DNA of 8,000 bases, from contig CAIZHC010000085.1 of NCBI GenBank assembly GCA_903932705.1, positions 1 to 8,000 on the forward strand, in the 5' to 3' direction. The first letter of the stretch is position 1. Each line of letters starts with the position of its first letter. The notes beneath the pieces were generated by a model, which saw only the letters and a program-made list of their open reading frames with translations, did no database searches and was not told the DNA's origin. Made by a program: the position numbers and the translations under genes. Source of the stretch: an uncultured Actinomycetes bacterium (GTDB taxonomy: Bacteria > Actinomycetota > Actinomycetes > Nanopelagicales > Nanopelagicaceae). Of the stretch, positions 1-6,366 are shown in pieces.

Positions 1-661
1 ACTGTGTATTGGAGTTGGTGCTCTGAGTTGTAACAGGGCGGTTGAGCGAAGAGACAATACCTGCGGTAACAGTTCCGTTTAATCCTAGAGGTGAGCCAAA
101 TGCAATCACCGGATCGCCAATAGAGATCGCAGATGAATCTCCTAGAGCGATAACGGGAAGATTCGGAGTGTTTACTCGCAAAACCGCAAGATCATATGAA
201 ATATCGCGTCCGACAAGTGTTGCGGGAATCTTGGTTCCGTTACTAAGATCAATTGAAAGTGTGTAGGCATTTCCAGCAACAGTAATTGCGTCGATAACGT
301 GGTTGTTTGTAACGATATACGAACCAGTTGAATCTGACTTAATAATGGAACCTGATCCAGTATCGCCAGTGCCGTCGGCTGCCGATACATCAACTGTTAC
401 GACCGCTGGTTCGACTTTGTTGACAATATTTTTGAGAGAGCCATTACCAACGCTCACAACTGTGCGACCACTGATGCATGTTCCGGTTGCGCTGGCATAG
501 AGCGCGCCAGTTCTGTTATCAGCACATGCCGTAATAACACTGGAGCTGGTCAAACTATTAGCTGCTGTAGCAACTCCACCGATGATGGTGGCTCCTGCTA
601 CAAATCCAATAATGAGCTTTGAAATTGTGCTCAAACCATTTATCTTCTGGAAAATTGACAC
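1..661 (-). CDS. Trypsin-like serine protease, HtrA/DegP type (partial, 3' end outside window)
   Basis: Translating the minus strand from a GTG at 661 gives 220 open codons running off the window start. Residues 1-12 are short and weakly charged, and about 15-34 form one hydrophobic helix, so it is a signal peptide or membrane anchor. A small region with Cys46 and Cys62 follows (ITACADNRTGALY...GTC). The chymotrypsin-fold domain starts near residue 75. The catalytic His is His121 in YIVTNNHVID and the Asp is Asp157 in SYDLAVL; the expected GNSGG serine motif would lie just past the edge. IALGDSSAISIGDPVIAFGSPLG is the usual HtrA strand region before the serine. In this family the enzyme degrades or processes misfolded envelope proteins outside the membrane. 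GTG is chosen because an AAGGGA ribosome site sits 8 nt upstream and an in-frame stop lies further up with no ATG between. Whether a C-terminal PDZ domain follows cannot be seen. Confidence 0.9.
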   Translation of the reverse strand, partial: MSIFQKINGLSTISKLIIGFVAGATIIGGVATAANSLTSSSVITACADNRTGALYASATGTCISGRTVVSVGNGSLKNIVNKVEPAVVTVDVSAADGTGDTGSGSIIKSDSTGSYIVTNNHVIDAITVAGNAYTLSIDLSNGTKIPATLVGRDISYDLAVLRVNTPNLPVIALGDSSAISIGDPVIAFGSPLGLNGTVTAGIVSSLNRPVTTQSTNSNTQ

Positions 662-736
662 TGCTCTTATCCCTTCGCCATGAAAATAGATAGTGGTTAG
701 TTAACCTCTGAGAGCCTAAAGAATACGCAATGCTTC
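662..736 (-). promoter_or_regulatory. Probable promoter region of the protease, with a short inverted repeat
   Basis: This 75-nt gap separates the MFS gene from the protease. On the minus strand TATTTT (688-683) fits the actinobacterial TANNNT -10 pattern and would give a leader of roughly 15 nt containing the ribosome site. Just upstream, 695-706 forms arms GGTTA/TAACC around 2 nt, placed where a -35/-10 spacer would be, so a regulator could bind there. No convincing -35 and no hairpin-plus-T-run terminator for the upstream operon was seen, so read-through from the MFS gene is also possible. Confidence 0.35.
670..675 (-). promoter_or_regulatory. Ribosome binding site of the protease, deciding its GTG start
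   Basis: On the minus strand AAGGGA lies 8 nt before the GTG at 661. No ATG is available in that reading frame between the upstream in-frame stop and this GTG. An out-of-frame ATG just upstream (start at 681) opens a five-codon frame closed by TAA and is unlikely to matter. Confidence 0.7.
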
Positions 737-1966
737 CTAAGAATTCTCTGAGAATGATGGCTTGAGCTCCATCTGCCAAACTGCAGGAATCATGAGCAAG
801 ATAATGATCACGACAAATGAGGTGCCTGCGAAAATTAACATCGTGTGACCTATGCCAAATAGACCAGCTAATGGAGCGGCGATTGCTAGACCCACCGGCC
901 TAAGCAACATCGTTCCCATTCCATCAAAGGCGGAAGCCCGAGATAACGCCTCGCGCGGGATTGTTCGCTGGAATGCGGTTCCCCACATAGAGCCCCATAA
1001 ATCGAGAGTGATTCCCCAGAAGAAGGCGGCGAGGCAGATGGCTGGAAGTGGCATTGGTTTGGAGAGCACTAGAAGATAGATCGTGAGGGTAAGAGATAGC
1101 GAGGTGAGAAAGCGCATCGGGTACTTAACCTTTATCCGCAAACCCAAGATGGATCCAATCACGTAACCAATGGATTCGCAGGTAATCACAATCGCCCAAG
1201 ATTTTGCACCATGAAAATGTTTGAGTGAGATGACAGGTCCCAGCACATCTTGTGCTCCCGCCCAGACCATAACAACAAATGAAAATCCGGCGACGGTTAC
1301 AACAATCCATGGATAGGAGGAGAAGACCCTCCAGCCTTCACGTAAATCCTCGCGCATGGATGCCCCAGTTTCCGTACGCGCTGGGGTGAGGTGCCTAAAA
1401 CTAATAACAAATGATCCCGAAATTATGAAGGTGATTGCATCGATAAATAGCGCGGCGGTACTTCCGAATGCGCTGATGAGATATCCACCGATTGCAGTAC
1501 CTGTAATGAGTGCAAAGTTGGAGATAAATTGATTAATGGCATTGCCCTGTTGCAATTCTGACTCTGGGAGCAAGGCAGGCAACGCTCCAGAAAATGCTGG
1601 CCAGAAGATTCCCCACATTAATCCGAAACCAATTTGTGAGAAGAACAGTGCCGCAACAGGGACGCTTCCAGTTATGAAGAAATAAACCTGCACTAAGAGA
1701 AACGCTCCTCCTAAAATATCGGAGAGGGCGCAAATCCTTAATCTTCCATATTTATCTGCGATAACCCCACCAAAGGGCAGCATGCAGAGCATTGCAACAA
1801 TCTGTGCACCAAGAACAAAGCCCAACTCTTTCGCGCTTCCGTGCGGAAGGTGAAGAATTCCAAATGCCAGCGCAATAGGTCCCATTCCGCTACCAAAATT
1901 GGAGACGAAGCGGGCTAAGTAAAACCTCTTTATATATTTATGAGAGAGGGTTCTGCGGACAGTCAT
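737..1966 (-). CDS. MFS transporter, DHA3/EntS-like (MFS_3) exporter
   Basis: A 409-residue polytopic membrane protein, the normal size for a 12-helix major facilitator. The helix 2-3 loop carries the MFS signature GGVIADKYGRLR at about residues 66-77. The N-terminus (KYIKRFYLARFVSNFGSGMGPIALAF) and the second-half stretch FFWGITLDLWGSMWGTAFQRTIPREALSRASAFD resemble the EntS/MFS_3 group of proton-driven drug and siderophore exporters. That stretch contains the family's pre-helix QRTIPREALSRASA motif. The substrate cannot be told. Its ATG overlaps the stop of the preceding small membrane protein by 4 nt (ATGA), so the two are translationally coupled, and no ribosome site is obvious. Context with an S51-type peptidase and a small membrane protein suggests export or detoxification of a small molecule or peptide, which is inference. 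Confidence is high for MFS, moderate for the subgroup. Confidence 0.9.
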   Translation of the reverse strand: MTVRRTLSHKYIKRFYLARFVSNFGSGMGPIALAFGILHLPHGSAKELGFVLGAQIVAMLCMLPFGGVIADKYGRLRICALSDILGGAFLLVQVYFFITGSVPVAALFFSQIGFGLMWGIFWPAFSGALPALLPESELQQGNAINQFISNFALITGTAIGGYLISAFGSTAALFIDAITFIISGSFVISFRHLTPARTETGASMREDLREGWRVFSSYPWIVVTVAGFSFVVMVWAGAQDVLGPVISLKHFHGAKSWAIVITCESIGYVIGSILGLRIKVKYPMRFLTSLSLTLTIYLLVLSKPMPLPAICLAAFFWGITLDLWGSMWGTAFQRTIPREALSRASAFDGMGTMLLRPVGLAIAAPLAGLFGIGHTMLIFAGTSFVVIIILLMIPAVWQMELKPSFSENS

Positions 1967-2352
1967 TTAGATAGTTTAGGTTCTAGATCCTTAAGGACGC
2001 GGTGAATATCAGCGGCAATCGCCTTCAGCTCTTTGATCTCCTGTTGATTTAGAGCACGAGCCTCTTTTGCCAATTCAAATTCTCCGAGTGAGGCTGTGTG
2101 AGTCTCGGTAATCTTCTGCTCAACCGAAGCCGAGGAAACGCTCTGTCCGACCATGATGATGGAGAGCAAAACTAACTGCAAGAAGGTCTGAGCCACCCAA
2201 GCAACAATGGTGATCAGGTCCCCGGTTTTAATTGCAGCCGGGAGAGAGATGAGAGCGATTGCAGCAAATAGATATGCGCACCACATTGTTGAAACGCCAG
2301 CTGTGATTTTGGAAGCGAGTGTGGTGTTAAATGAATTTAGCTTCTGCAACAT
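1963..2352 (-). CDS. Small two-helix membrane protein with coiled-coil tail
   Basis: A 129-residue protein of uncertain family. Two hydrophobic segments are visible, at about residues 21-42 (around TMWCAYLFAAIALISLP) and 47-68 (ITIVAWVAQTFLQLVLLSII). A polar, Glu/Lys/Ala-rich C-terminal region from about 75 to 129 looks helical and could form a coiled coil (KEARALNQQEIKELKAIAADIHRVLKDLEPKL). The arrangement resembles small DUF1003-like or low-affinity iron-permease-like membrane proteins of Actinobacteria, but I do not recognise it securely. It sits 9 nt after the S51-like gene and overlaps the MFS start by 4 nt, so it is the middle cistron of an operon. The upstream sequence (ACTTCTT) has no ribosome site, so translation probably depends on coupling. 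A role as an accessory subunit of the exporter is possible but unproven. Confidence 0.75.
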   Translation of the reverse strand: MLQKLNSFNTTLASKITAGVSTMWCAYLFAAIALISLPAAIKTGDLITIVAWVAQTFLQLVLLSIIMVGQSVSSASVEQKITETHTASLGEFELAKEARALNQQEIKELKAIAADIHRVLKDLEPKLSK

Positions 2353-2361
2353 AAGAGAAGT

Positions 2362-3105
2362 TTAATGAAGTTCTACTAGTTCCCCGTGATGATACTTATG
2401 AGTCGCGGAACCTCTTAGGACATGAACAGCACCCACGCCAAAGACTTTGAACTTTGGTGGGGAAACTGTCGTAGCTTCATCTAGCCCCGCAACCGCAGCG
2501 GTGAGTTCATCAACTCCAATTACCGATACCCCTTCGGGTGCACGAACCATCAACTTTGCCGCACTATCTGGAATCCAACCAAAGAATTTGTTGTAGTGAG
2601 GAATAGTTCGCAGGGTTGGAAGAACGTTTAACCCTGGCGTTCCGGGAGCGCTCTGTTTGCGAAAATTAGGGATATCCGCGGAGAGCGCCATTGCACCTGC
2701 ACTACAACCAGCGAGCGCACTTCCCGCGCGCCAATTCCTTTCGATTGCCTCCCAGACGGGAGTTCCCGCCAATGAGGTTGCTAAATAAGAAGGGTCACCA
2801 CCAGAGATATAGATCAAACCAGCGTTATCAATCTCTTTTGCAAGATCGATTCTCATCGCATCTTCTCGAGTGTAAATCGGAAGAAATACTTGTTGAGTAG
2901 CAAGACGCTCAGCTTGTGATGCGCCCAACTCCTGCCAAAACTTAAGTCTTTCTGTACTTTCACGACCTGCTGCAAGGGGAAGTTGAATAAATCGATTGAG
3001 TTTGCCGCGCTCCATGGCACTTCTCAGCAAATTGCCCTCAAGTTCTGCCATTTCAGGCAGGTATTCGCCAGAGCCAACTAGGGCTAGAGCGCCGGGTTTG
3101 TCCAT
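2362..3105 (-). CDS. Peptidase S51-like protein (cyanophycinase/PepE superfamily)
   Basis: 247 residues, the usual length for the S51 class, which shares the class I glutamine amidotransferase fold. The N-terminus has GSGEYLP (residues 11-17). YISGGDPSYL (99-108) is the typical turn before the nucleophile helix. The nucleophile elbow is GCSAGAM with Ser135, and His170 in TIPHYN is the expected catalytic His. GVDELTAAV (197-205, Glu200) matches the family's conserved G-[IV]-[DG]-E segment. There is no signal peptide, so it is cytoplasmic. Known members cleave Asp-X dipeptides (PepE) or cyanophycin; the substrate here is unknown. It leads a three-gene operon and starts 6 nt after a TAGAGT -10 element, which fits a leaderless transcript. 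Without residue-by-residue alignment, an inactive or amidase-type relative cannot be excluded, but Ser and His are both present. Confidence 0.85.
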   Translation of the reverse strand: MDKPGALALVGSGEYLPEMAELEGNLLRSAMERGKLNRFIQLPLAAGRESTERLKFWQELGASQAERLATQQVFLPIYTREDAMRIDLAKEIDNAGLIYISGGDPSYLATSLAGTPVWEAIERNWRAGSALAGCSAGAMALSADIPNFRKQSAPGTPGLNVLPTLRTIPHYNKFFGWIPDSAAKLMVRAPEGVSVIGVDELTAAVAGLDEATTVSPPKFKVFGVGAVHVLRGSATHKYHHGELVELH

Positions 3106-3111
3106 GCCAAG

Positions 3112-3117
3112 ACTCTA
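3112..3117 (-). promoter_or_regulatory. -10 element of the S51-MFS operon, leaderless
   Basis: On the minus strand TAGAGT fits TANNNT and lies 6 nt before the ATG at 3105. Transcription would then start at or next to the A of the start codon, and no ribosome site is present. No good -35 is seen. The element is only 5 bp from the oppositely facing -10 of the LCP gene. Confidence 0.5.
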
Positions 3118-3122
3118 GTCGG

Positions 3123-3128
3123 TAAGAT
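3123..3128 (+). promoter_or_regulatory. -10 element of the LCP operon, leaderless
   Basis: TAAGAT fits TANNNT and lies 7 nt before the ATG at 3136, the spacing expected for a leaderless mRNA; there is no ribosome site. TTGTCC at 3098-3103 is a weak -35 candidate with a 19-nt spacer, and it lies inside the first codons of the divergent S51-like gene. Confidence 0.55.
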
Positions 3129-3135
3129 TCGCGCC

Positions 3136-4293
3136 ATGCACTTAAGGAAAGTAACGGCGGGTATTTCTATCGCCATAACTCTCCTCTCTTTCACCTTCTA
3201 CTTCTTTGATAAGACAGCCGGCAGCGCCATTCCGCGCTCCAATGTCTTGCATGGCGGAAAGACCTCTGGTGGGGGCGATACCAACATTTTGCTCTTGGGC
3301 CTAGATTCCAGACGCGATAACAATGGAAATAATCTTCCTCGCAAACTCCTAGATCTCATGCATGTGGGTTCGAGCTCCTCAATTGGTGGTTACAACACCA
3401 ACACCATGATCATCATTCACATCCCCGCCAACGGAAAGAATGCGGTGGCAATCTCCATCCCACGCGATGACTATGTTGCCGTTGCCGGTTGGGGCATGCA
3501 GAAGATTAAAGAGGCATATGGCCTTGCAAAGTACACCTCTGAAAACACGCTCATTAAGCAAGGTGTCCAAAATCCACTTCGCGAGCAGAAGAGCCGAGAT
3601 GCTGGGCGTGCCGCAACAATCTCAACCATTACTAGTTTGCTCGGCATTCCAATTGATCACTTTGCTGAGGTAAATCTGGTGGGCTTCTATGACATAGCTA
3701 CCGCCCTAGGTGGAATTCAAGTCTGCTTAAAACGTGCCGTTAATGATTCGCAATACTCTGGAGCAGTATTCCCAGCAGGGCTGCAAACAATTTCTGGAGT
3801 ACAGGCACTTGAGTTCGTTCGCCAACGTCACGGACTACCCAATGGAGATCTGGATAGAACACATAGACAACAAGCTTTTATCACCGGCGTTATCACCAAG
3901 TTTCGCAGTCAGGGAATCTTTGGAGATTTAGGTAAGTTGCAATCCTTGCTTACGGTTGCGAAGAAGGATGTTGTTATCGACTCCGGATGGGATGTTCTCG
4001 GATTCCTGCCGCAAGCCAAGGCGCTCACTGGTGGTCACATCACATTCCATACCTTGCCTATTGAAGGTTACGCAATGCGTAATCACCAATCTGTAAATCT
4101 CATCGATATTCCAACTGTGCGCAAATTTGTTCATGACCTCTTCTATCCAGCTCCTAAGGTAACGACCTCACCGTCACCCGGAGCAAGCGCTAAAGCAAGT
4201 GCTACACCAAAACCAAAGGTTACAAAATTTAATTTCGCACACCTGGCCAACGGAACCGCAGTTGCTGGTTCTGGCATCCCTTGCGTTAACTAA
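3136..4293 (+). CDS. LytR-CpsA-Psr (LCP) family cell-wall glycopolymer ligase
   Basis: 385 residues. A short basic N-terminus is followed by one transmembrane helix (about 8-25), and the LCP domain lies outside the membrane from about 50 to 330. Seen motifs are NILLLGLDSR (50-59, Asp57 and Arg59), AISIPRDDYV (105-114, Arg110 and Asp111) and LEFVRQRHG...GDLDRTHRQQAF (225-248, with Arg229, Arg231, Asp240, Arg241, Arg244). In the family these Asp and Arg residues bind Mg2+ and the lipid pyrophosphate. The enzymes attach glycopolymers such as arabinogalactan or teichoic-type chains to peptidoglycan. The usual SDT motif reads TNT here (Asn89 where Asp is common). A Pro/Ser/Ala/Lys linker (about 344-364) and the tail GIPCVN follow, with no LytR_C domain. 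The first cistron, with a DMT transporter 9 nt downstream. Confidence 0.93.
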   Translation: MHLRKVTAGISIAITLLSFTFYFFDKTAGSAIPRSNVLHGGKTSGGGDTNILLLGLDSRRDNNGNNLPRKLLDLMHVGSSSSIGGYNTNTMIIIHIPANGKNAVAISIPRDDYVAVAGWGMQKIKEAYGLAKYTSENTLIKQGVQNPLREQKSRDAGRAATISTITSLLGIPIDHFAEVNLVGFYDIATALGGIQVCLKRAVNDSQYSGAVFPAGLQTISGVQALEFVRQRHGLPNGDLDRTHRQQAFITGVITKFRSQGIFGDLGKLQSLLTVAKKDVVIDSGWDVLGFLPQAKALTGGHITFHTLPIEGYAMRNHQSVNLIDIPTVRKFVHDLFYPAPKVTTSPSPGASAKASATPKPKVTKFNFAHLANGTAVAGSGIPCVN

Positions 4294-4297
4294 AGGA
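4292..4297 (+). promoter_or_regulatory. Ribosome binding site of the DMT transporter
   Basis: AAAGGA overlaps the TAA stop of the LCP gene and ends 5 nt before the ATG at 4303. It fixes this start and shows that the second cistron is translated by Shine-Dalgarno initiation, unlike the leaderless first cistron. Confidence 0.75.
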
Positions 4298-4302
4298 ATC
4301 TA

Positions 4303-5232
4303 ATGTTATTTGCTGTACTTGCCATAGTTGTTGGCGCGCTTACCGCCGTGCAATCTCGTCTTAACGGTCAACTCTCCAAAGATATTCACAATGGAATAGC
4401 TGCTGCACTTATCTCGTTTGCTACGGGATGGATATTTGTTATCGCCGCGTGCGCATTCAATAAGCCTGATCGAGATGGCTTAATTCGCATCTGGAAGAAC
4501 TTAAGAACTCGCACGCTTAAGCCGTGGGAAATCATTGGTGGAATGGGTGGCGGATTTTTCGTTGCCATTCAAAGCAGTGTTGTTCCAACTATTGGTGTTG
4601 CAATCTTCACTATTTGTACCGTCGGTGGTCAGACCGCTTCTTCGATGATCGTAGATTTCATTGGGCTATCGCCATCAGGGAAACATCGAGTAACCATTAT
4701 TCGTGCGCTCACTGCAGTTGTCACACTCATCTCTGTGACTGTCGCTGTTTATCCCCAGTTACGCTCATCGACTTTTAAAATCACGCCAATCTTCTTCGCA
4801 ATTCTGGTGGGAATCATTATCGCCTTCCAGCAGGCGCTCAACGGAAGAATGAACGTCGTTTCAACTCGTCCCCTCGCAACAACCTTCGTCAATTTCCTTA
4901 TGGGCTTCATAGTTCTTACTATCGCCCTCTTCATTAACTTGTCGCGAGGCGGCTCTATAGGTCACCTCCCGCATGGGTTATTGGTCTATCTCGGAGGACC
5001 GATTGGTGTCATCTTCATTGCTGTGAGTGCATACACAGTGAAGCACCTGGGAATTCTCAATTTCATTCTCTTTAGCGTGAGCGGCCAATTAGTAGGTGCC
5101 TTGCTCTTAGATTGGCTAGCTCCAGCGGCACATACCAAAGTCAGCGCCTACCTAGTTACAGGCACTTTCATGACGCTCGGTGCGGTCATCTCCTCGCGCC
5201 TATTCACTAATAGAAGAGCGCGTACCTCTTAA
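4303..5232 (+). CDS. DMT-family transporter, tandem-duplicated YdcZ/DUF606 type
   Basis: 309 residues, almost entirely hydrophobic helices, about ten in all. It contains two copies of a roughly 150-residue YdcZ (DUF606) unit. GALTAVQSRLNGQL (11-24) repeats as GIIIAFQQALNGRM (170-183). GGMGGGFFVAIQSS (79-92) repeats as GGPIGVIFIAVSAY (231-244). GGQTASSMIVDFIG (108-121) repeats as SGQLVGALLLDWLA (260-273). Single-copy YdcZ proteins are about 150 residues, so this is the fused form, which is fairly common in Actinobacteria. It belongs to the drug/metabolite transporter superfamily in the cytoplasmic membrane; the substrate is unknown. It is co-transcribed with the LCP ligase (9-nt gap with a ribosome site), but a direct role in envelope synthesis is only a guess. 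Confidence 0.85.
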   Translation: MLFAVLAIVVGALTAVQSRLNGQLSKDIHNGIAAALISFATGWIFVIAACAFNKPDRDGLIRIWKNLRTRTLKPWEIIGGMGGGFFVAIQSSVVPTIGVAIFTICTVGGQTASSMIVDFIGLSPSGKHRVTIIRALTAVVTLISVTVAVYPQLRSSTFKITPIFFAILVGIIIAFQQALNGRMNVVSTRPLATTFVNFLMGFIVLTIALFINLSRGGSIGHLPHGLLVYLGGPIGVIFIAVSAYTVKHLGILNFILFSVSGQLVGALLLDWLAPAAHTKVSAYLVTGTFMTLGAVISSRLFTNRRARTS

Positions 5233-5258
5233 CATCAAGTGCAATAGCTAGCAAAGGG

Positions 5259-5267
5259 TGAGATACT
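5259..5267 (+). promoter_or_regulatory. Extended -10 promoter of the TetR gene
   Basis: TGAGATACT combines a TGn extension with GATACT, close to TATACT, ending 9 nt before the ATG at 5277. This would give a leader of only 0-3 nt. AAAGGG at 5253-5258 is too far from the start to act as a ribosome site. Confidence 0.45.
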
Positions 5268-5276
5268 TCTGCTCTT

Positions 5277-5864
5277 ATGCCAAAGATCCAAGCCCCGACT
5301 GTTGCGCTTCATCGCGAACTCCGTCGCCAACAACTTATTGATGCTGCAATGGAGTTGGCTTTAGCTAATGGCGCAGAATCAATCACGGTTGCGGCAGTCG
5401 CGGCAAAGGCGGGATTGGCTCGAAGTTCGATTTATGAATATTTTGCTTCAAGCGCGGATTTAGTCGCTGATCTTGTTTTAGAGGAACTTGAGTATTACAC
5501 CGAGCGTTTAACGCAAGCTATTAGCGGAGCTACTGATCCCTTTACTCGGATCGAACTCTGGATTACCGAGAGCCTTCTCTACGTAGCTGATGGTCGTCAT
5601 ATGTTGGTGAAATCGTTAAACACAATCAATACTCCGACTTCCCGCAAAGAAGAGATTCTGATGGGTCACCGTCGCATGATGGCCCCACTTCAAGATTCAT
5701 TGATTGAGGCTGGAATTTCTAATGTACGTGCCGCGGCAGCTTTGTTAGCTAGCGTTACTGATGCAGCTTCTATTCGTATTGATGCCGGAAATGAAGCAGA
5801 GCTCGAAATCCTGAGCGCAGTAAGTTTTGCGCTTGCTGGACTTCGAGCCCTACCTACTAATTAA
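5277..5864 (+). CDS. TetR/AcrR-family transcriptional regulator
   Basis: 195 residues, typical TetR length. The N-terminal DNA-binding domain spans about 12-65: a first helix (HRELRRQQLIDAAMELALANG), then the helix-turn-helix ITVAAVAAKAGLARSSIYEYFASSADLVADL at about 36-66, ending in the standard YxYF-like recognition segment (SIYEYF). The rest is an all-helical ligand-binding and dimerisation domain with an effector that cannot be predicted. It lies 44 nt after the DMT transporter on the same strand, so it could control that transporter or its operon, but no matching operator palindrome was seen in the 5233-5276 gap. Its stop directly abuts the stop of the convergent neocarzinostatin-like gene, with no intergenic base. 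Confidence 0.92.
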   Translation: MPKIQAPTVALHRELRRQQLIDAAMELALANGAESITVAAVAAKAGLARSSIYEYFASSADLVADLVLEELEYYTERLTQAISGATDPFTRIELWITESLLYVADGRHMLVKSLNTINTPTSRKEEILMGHRRMMAPLQDSLIEAGISNVRAAAALLASVTDAASIRIDAGNEAELEILSAVSFALAGLRALPTN

Positions 5865-6305
5865 TTACTTATTTGAGAAGGTAAATGGAATCGTCTGATT
5901 CTGTGAGTTGTCACCGGCTGCATTGTGGTCATTTGTAATAAAGAAGACGCAGGTCGTGTGGACGCAATCACCATTGGTGAAATAAGGAACCGGCTTGAAC
6001 TTAATCTTGCCTGCGCCTGAAGTAGCACCCTGAGCGATATCTGCCTTTACATTAGAAACCCATGCTTGGACGCTCTGATCTGAATCGCAGACAGTTGGAG
6101 CAGCGCCCTTTGTGGCAGGTGCCATGCACTCTTCAATATATACGCCGTTCTTTGTTGGAAGACCAGAAAACTTAAATGTGACAACCGCTGCCGTTTGGGA
6201 CAAGTTCTTGGTAGGTGATGCGGTTACCTTCGCCTTTGCATTTGCCATTGGTGCGGCAACTACAACTAGTGCTACTGCTAATGATGCGATTATTTTCTTA
6301 TTCAT
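5865..6305 (-). CDS. Secreted neocarzinostatin-fold protein, copy 1
   Basis: 146 residues. A classical signal peptide occupies residues 1-23 (MNKKII, hydrophobic core, then a PMANA-type cleavage site) with no lipobox. The mature domain looks like the neocarzinostatin family, an immunoglobulin-like beta sandwich with two disulfides. Cys60 and Cys73 (YIEECMAP...APTVC) match the first pair, and Cys114 and Cys119 (DCVHTTC) have the same five-residue spacing as the second. The C-terminus IPFTFSNK matches the last strand. Known members bind enediyne chromophores or other hydrophobic ligands; there is no sign of an enediyne cluster here. It is paralogous to the gene just upstream and shares DHxxxxD after the second Cys pair. 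A role in hemin or hydrophobic ligand capture is inferred from the neighbouring hemin transporter. It starts behind an AGGGG ribosome site. Confidence 0.75.
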   Translation of the reverse strand: MNKKIIASLAVALVVVAAPMANAKAKVTASPTKNLSQTAAVVTFKFSGLPTKNGVYIEECMAPATKGAAPTVCDSDQSVQAWVSNVKADIAQGATSGAGKIKFKPVPYFTNGDCVHTTCVFFITNDHNAAGDNSQNQTIPFTFSNK

Positions 6306-6308
6306 TAT

Positions 6309-6314
6309 TCCCCT
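6309..6314 (-). promoter_or_regulatory. Ribosome binding site of neocarzinostatin-like copy 1
   Basis: On the minus strand AGGGGA precedes the ATG at 6305 by 3 nt (4 nt from the last G). The 61-nt gap to the upstream gene contains no clear hairpin terminator, so copy 1 is probably the second cistron after copy 2, possibly with an extra weak promoter. Confidence 0.55.
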
Positions 6315-6366
6315 ATGTTCTCTCTGTTATCTCTTTTGTTTCTTGTATTAGTTTTGGTTAAGCCTG

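Noticed and set aside
42..500. Plus-strand open frames opposite the protease
   Set aside because: The minus-strand frame carries recognisable trypsin-fold motifs across the same bases; the plus-strand frames show no family resemblance.
695..706. DtxR/IdeR iron box
   Set aside because: GGTTAG and TAACC resemble the half-sites, but the symmetric consensus needs one more base between them and the outer TTA/TAA positions do not match.
743..755. ATTCTC-T-GAGAAT palindrome as operator or terminator
   Set aside because: It is inside the last codons of the MFS gene, has a 1-nt centre that cannot form an RNA loop, and no T-run follows.
558..779. Minus-strand 73-codon frame spanning the MFS-protease gap
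   Set aside because: It overlaps the ends of two well supported genes in another frame and its product is low-quality sequence with no motif.
5233..5276. TetR operator around the GCTAGC palindrome upstream of the TetR gene
   Set aside because: The self-complementary core is only about 8 bp (TAGCTA/GCTAGC) and too short to separate from chance.
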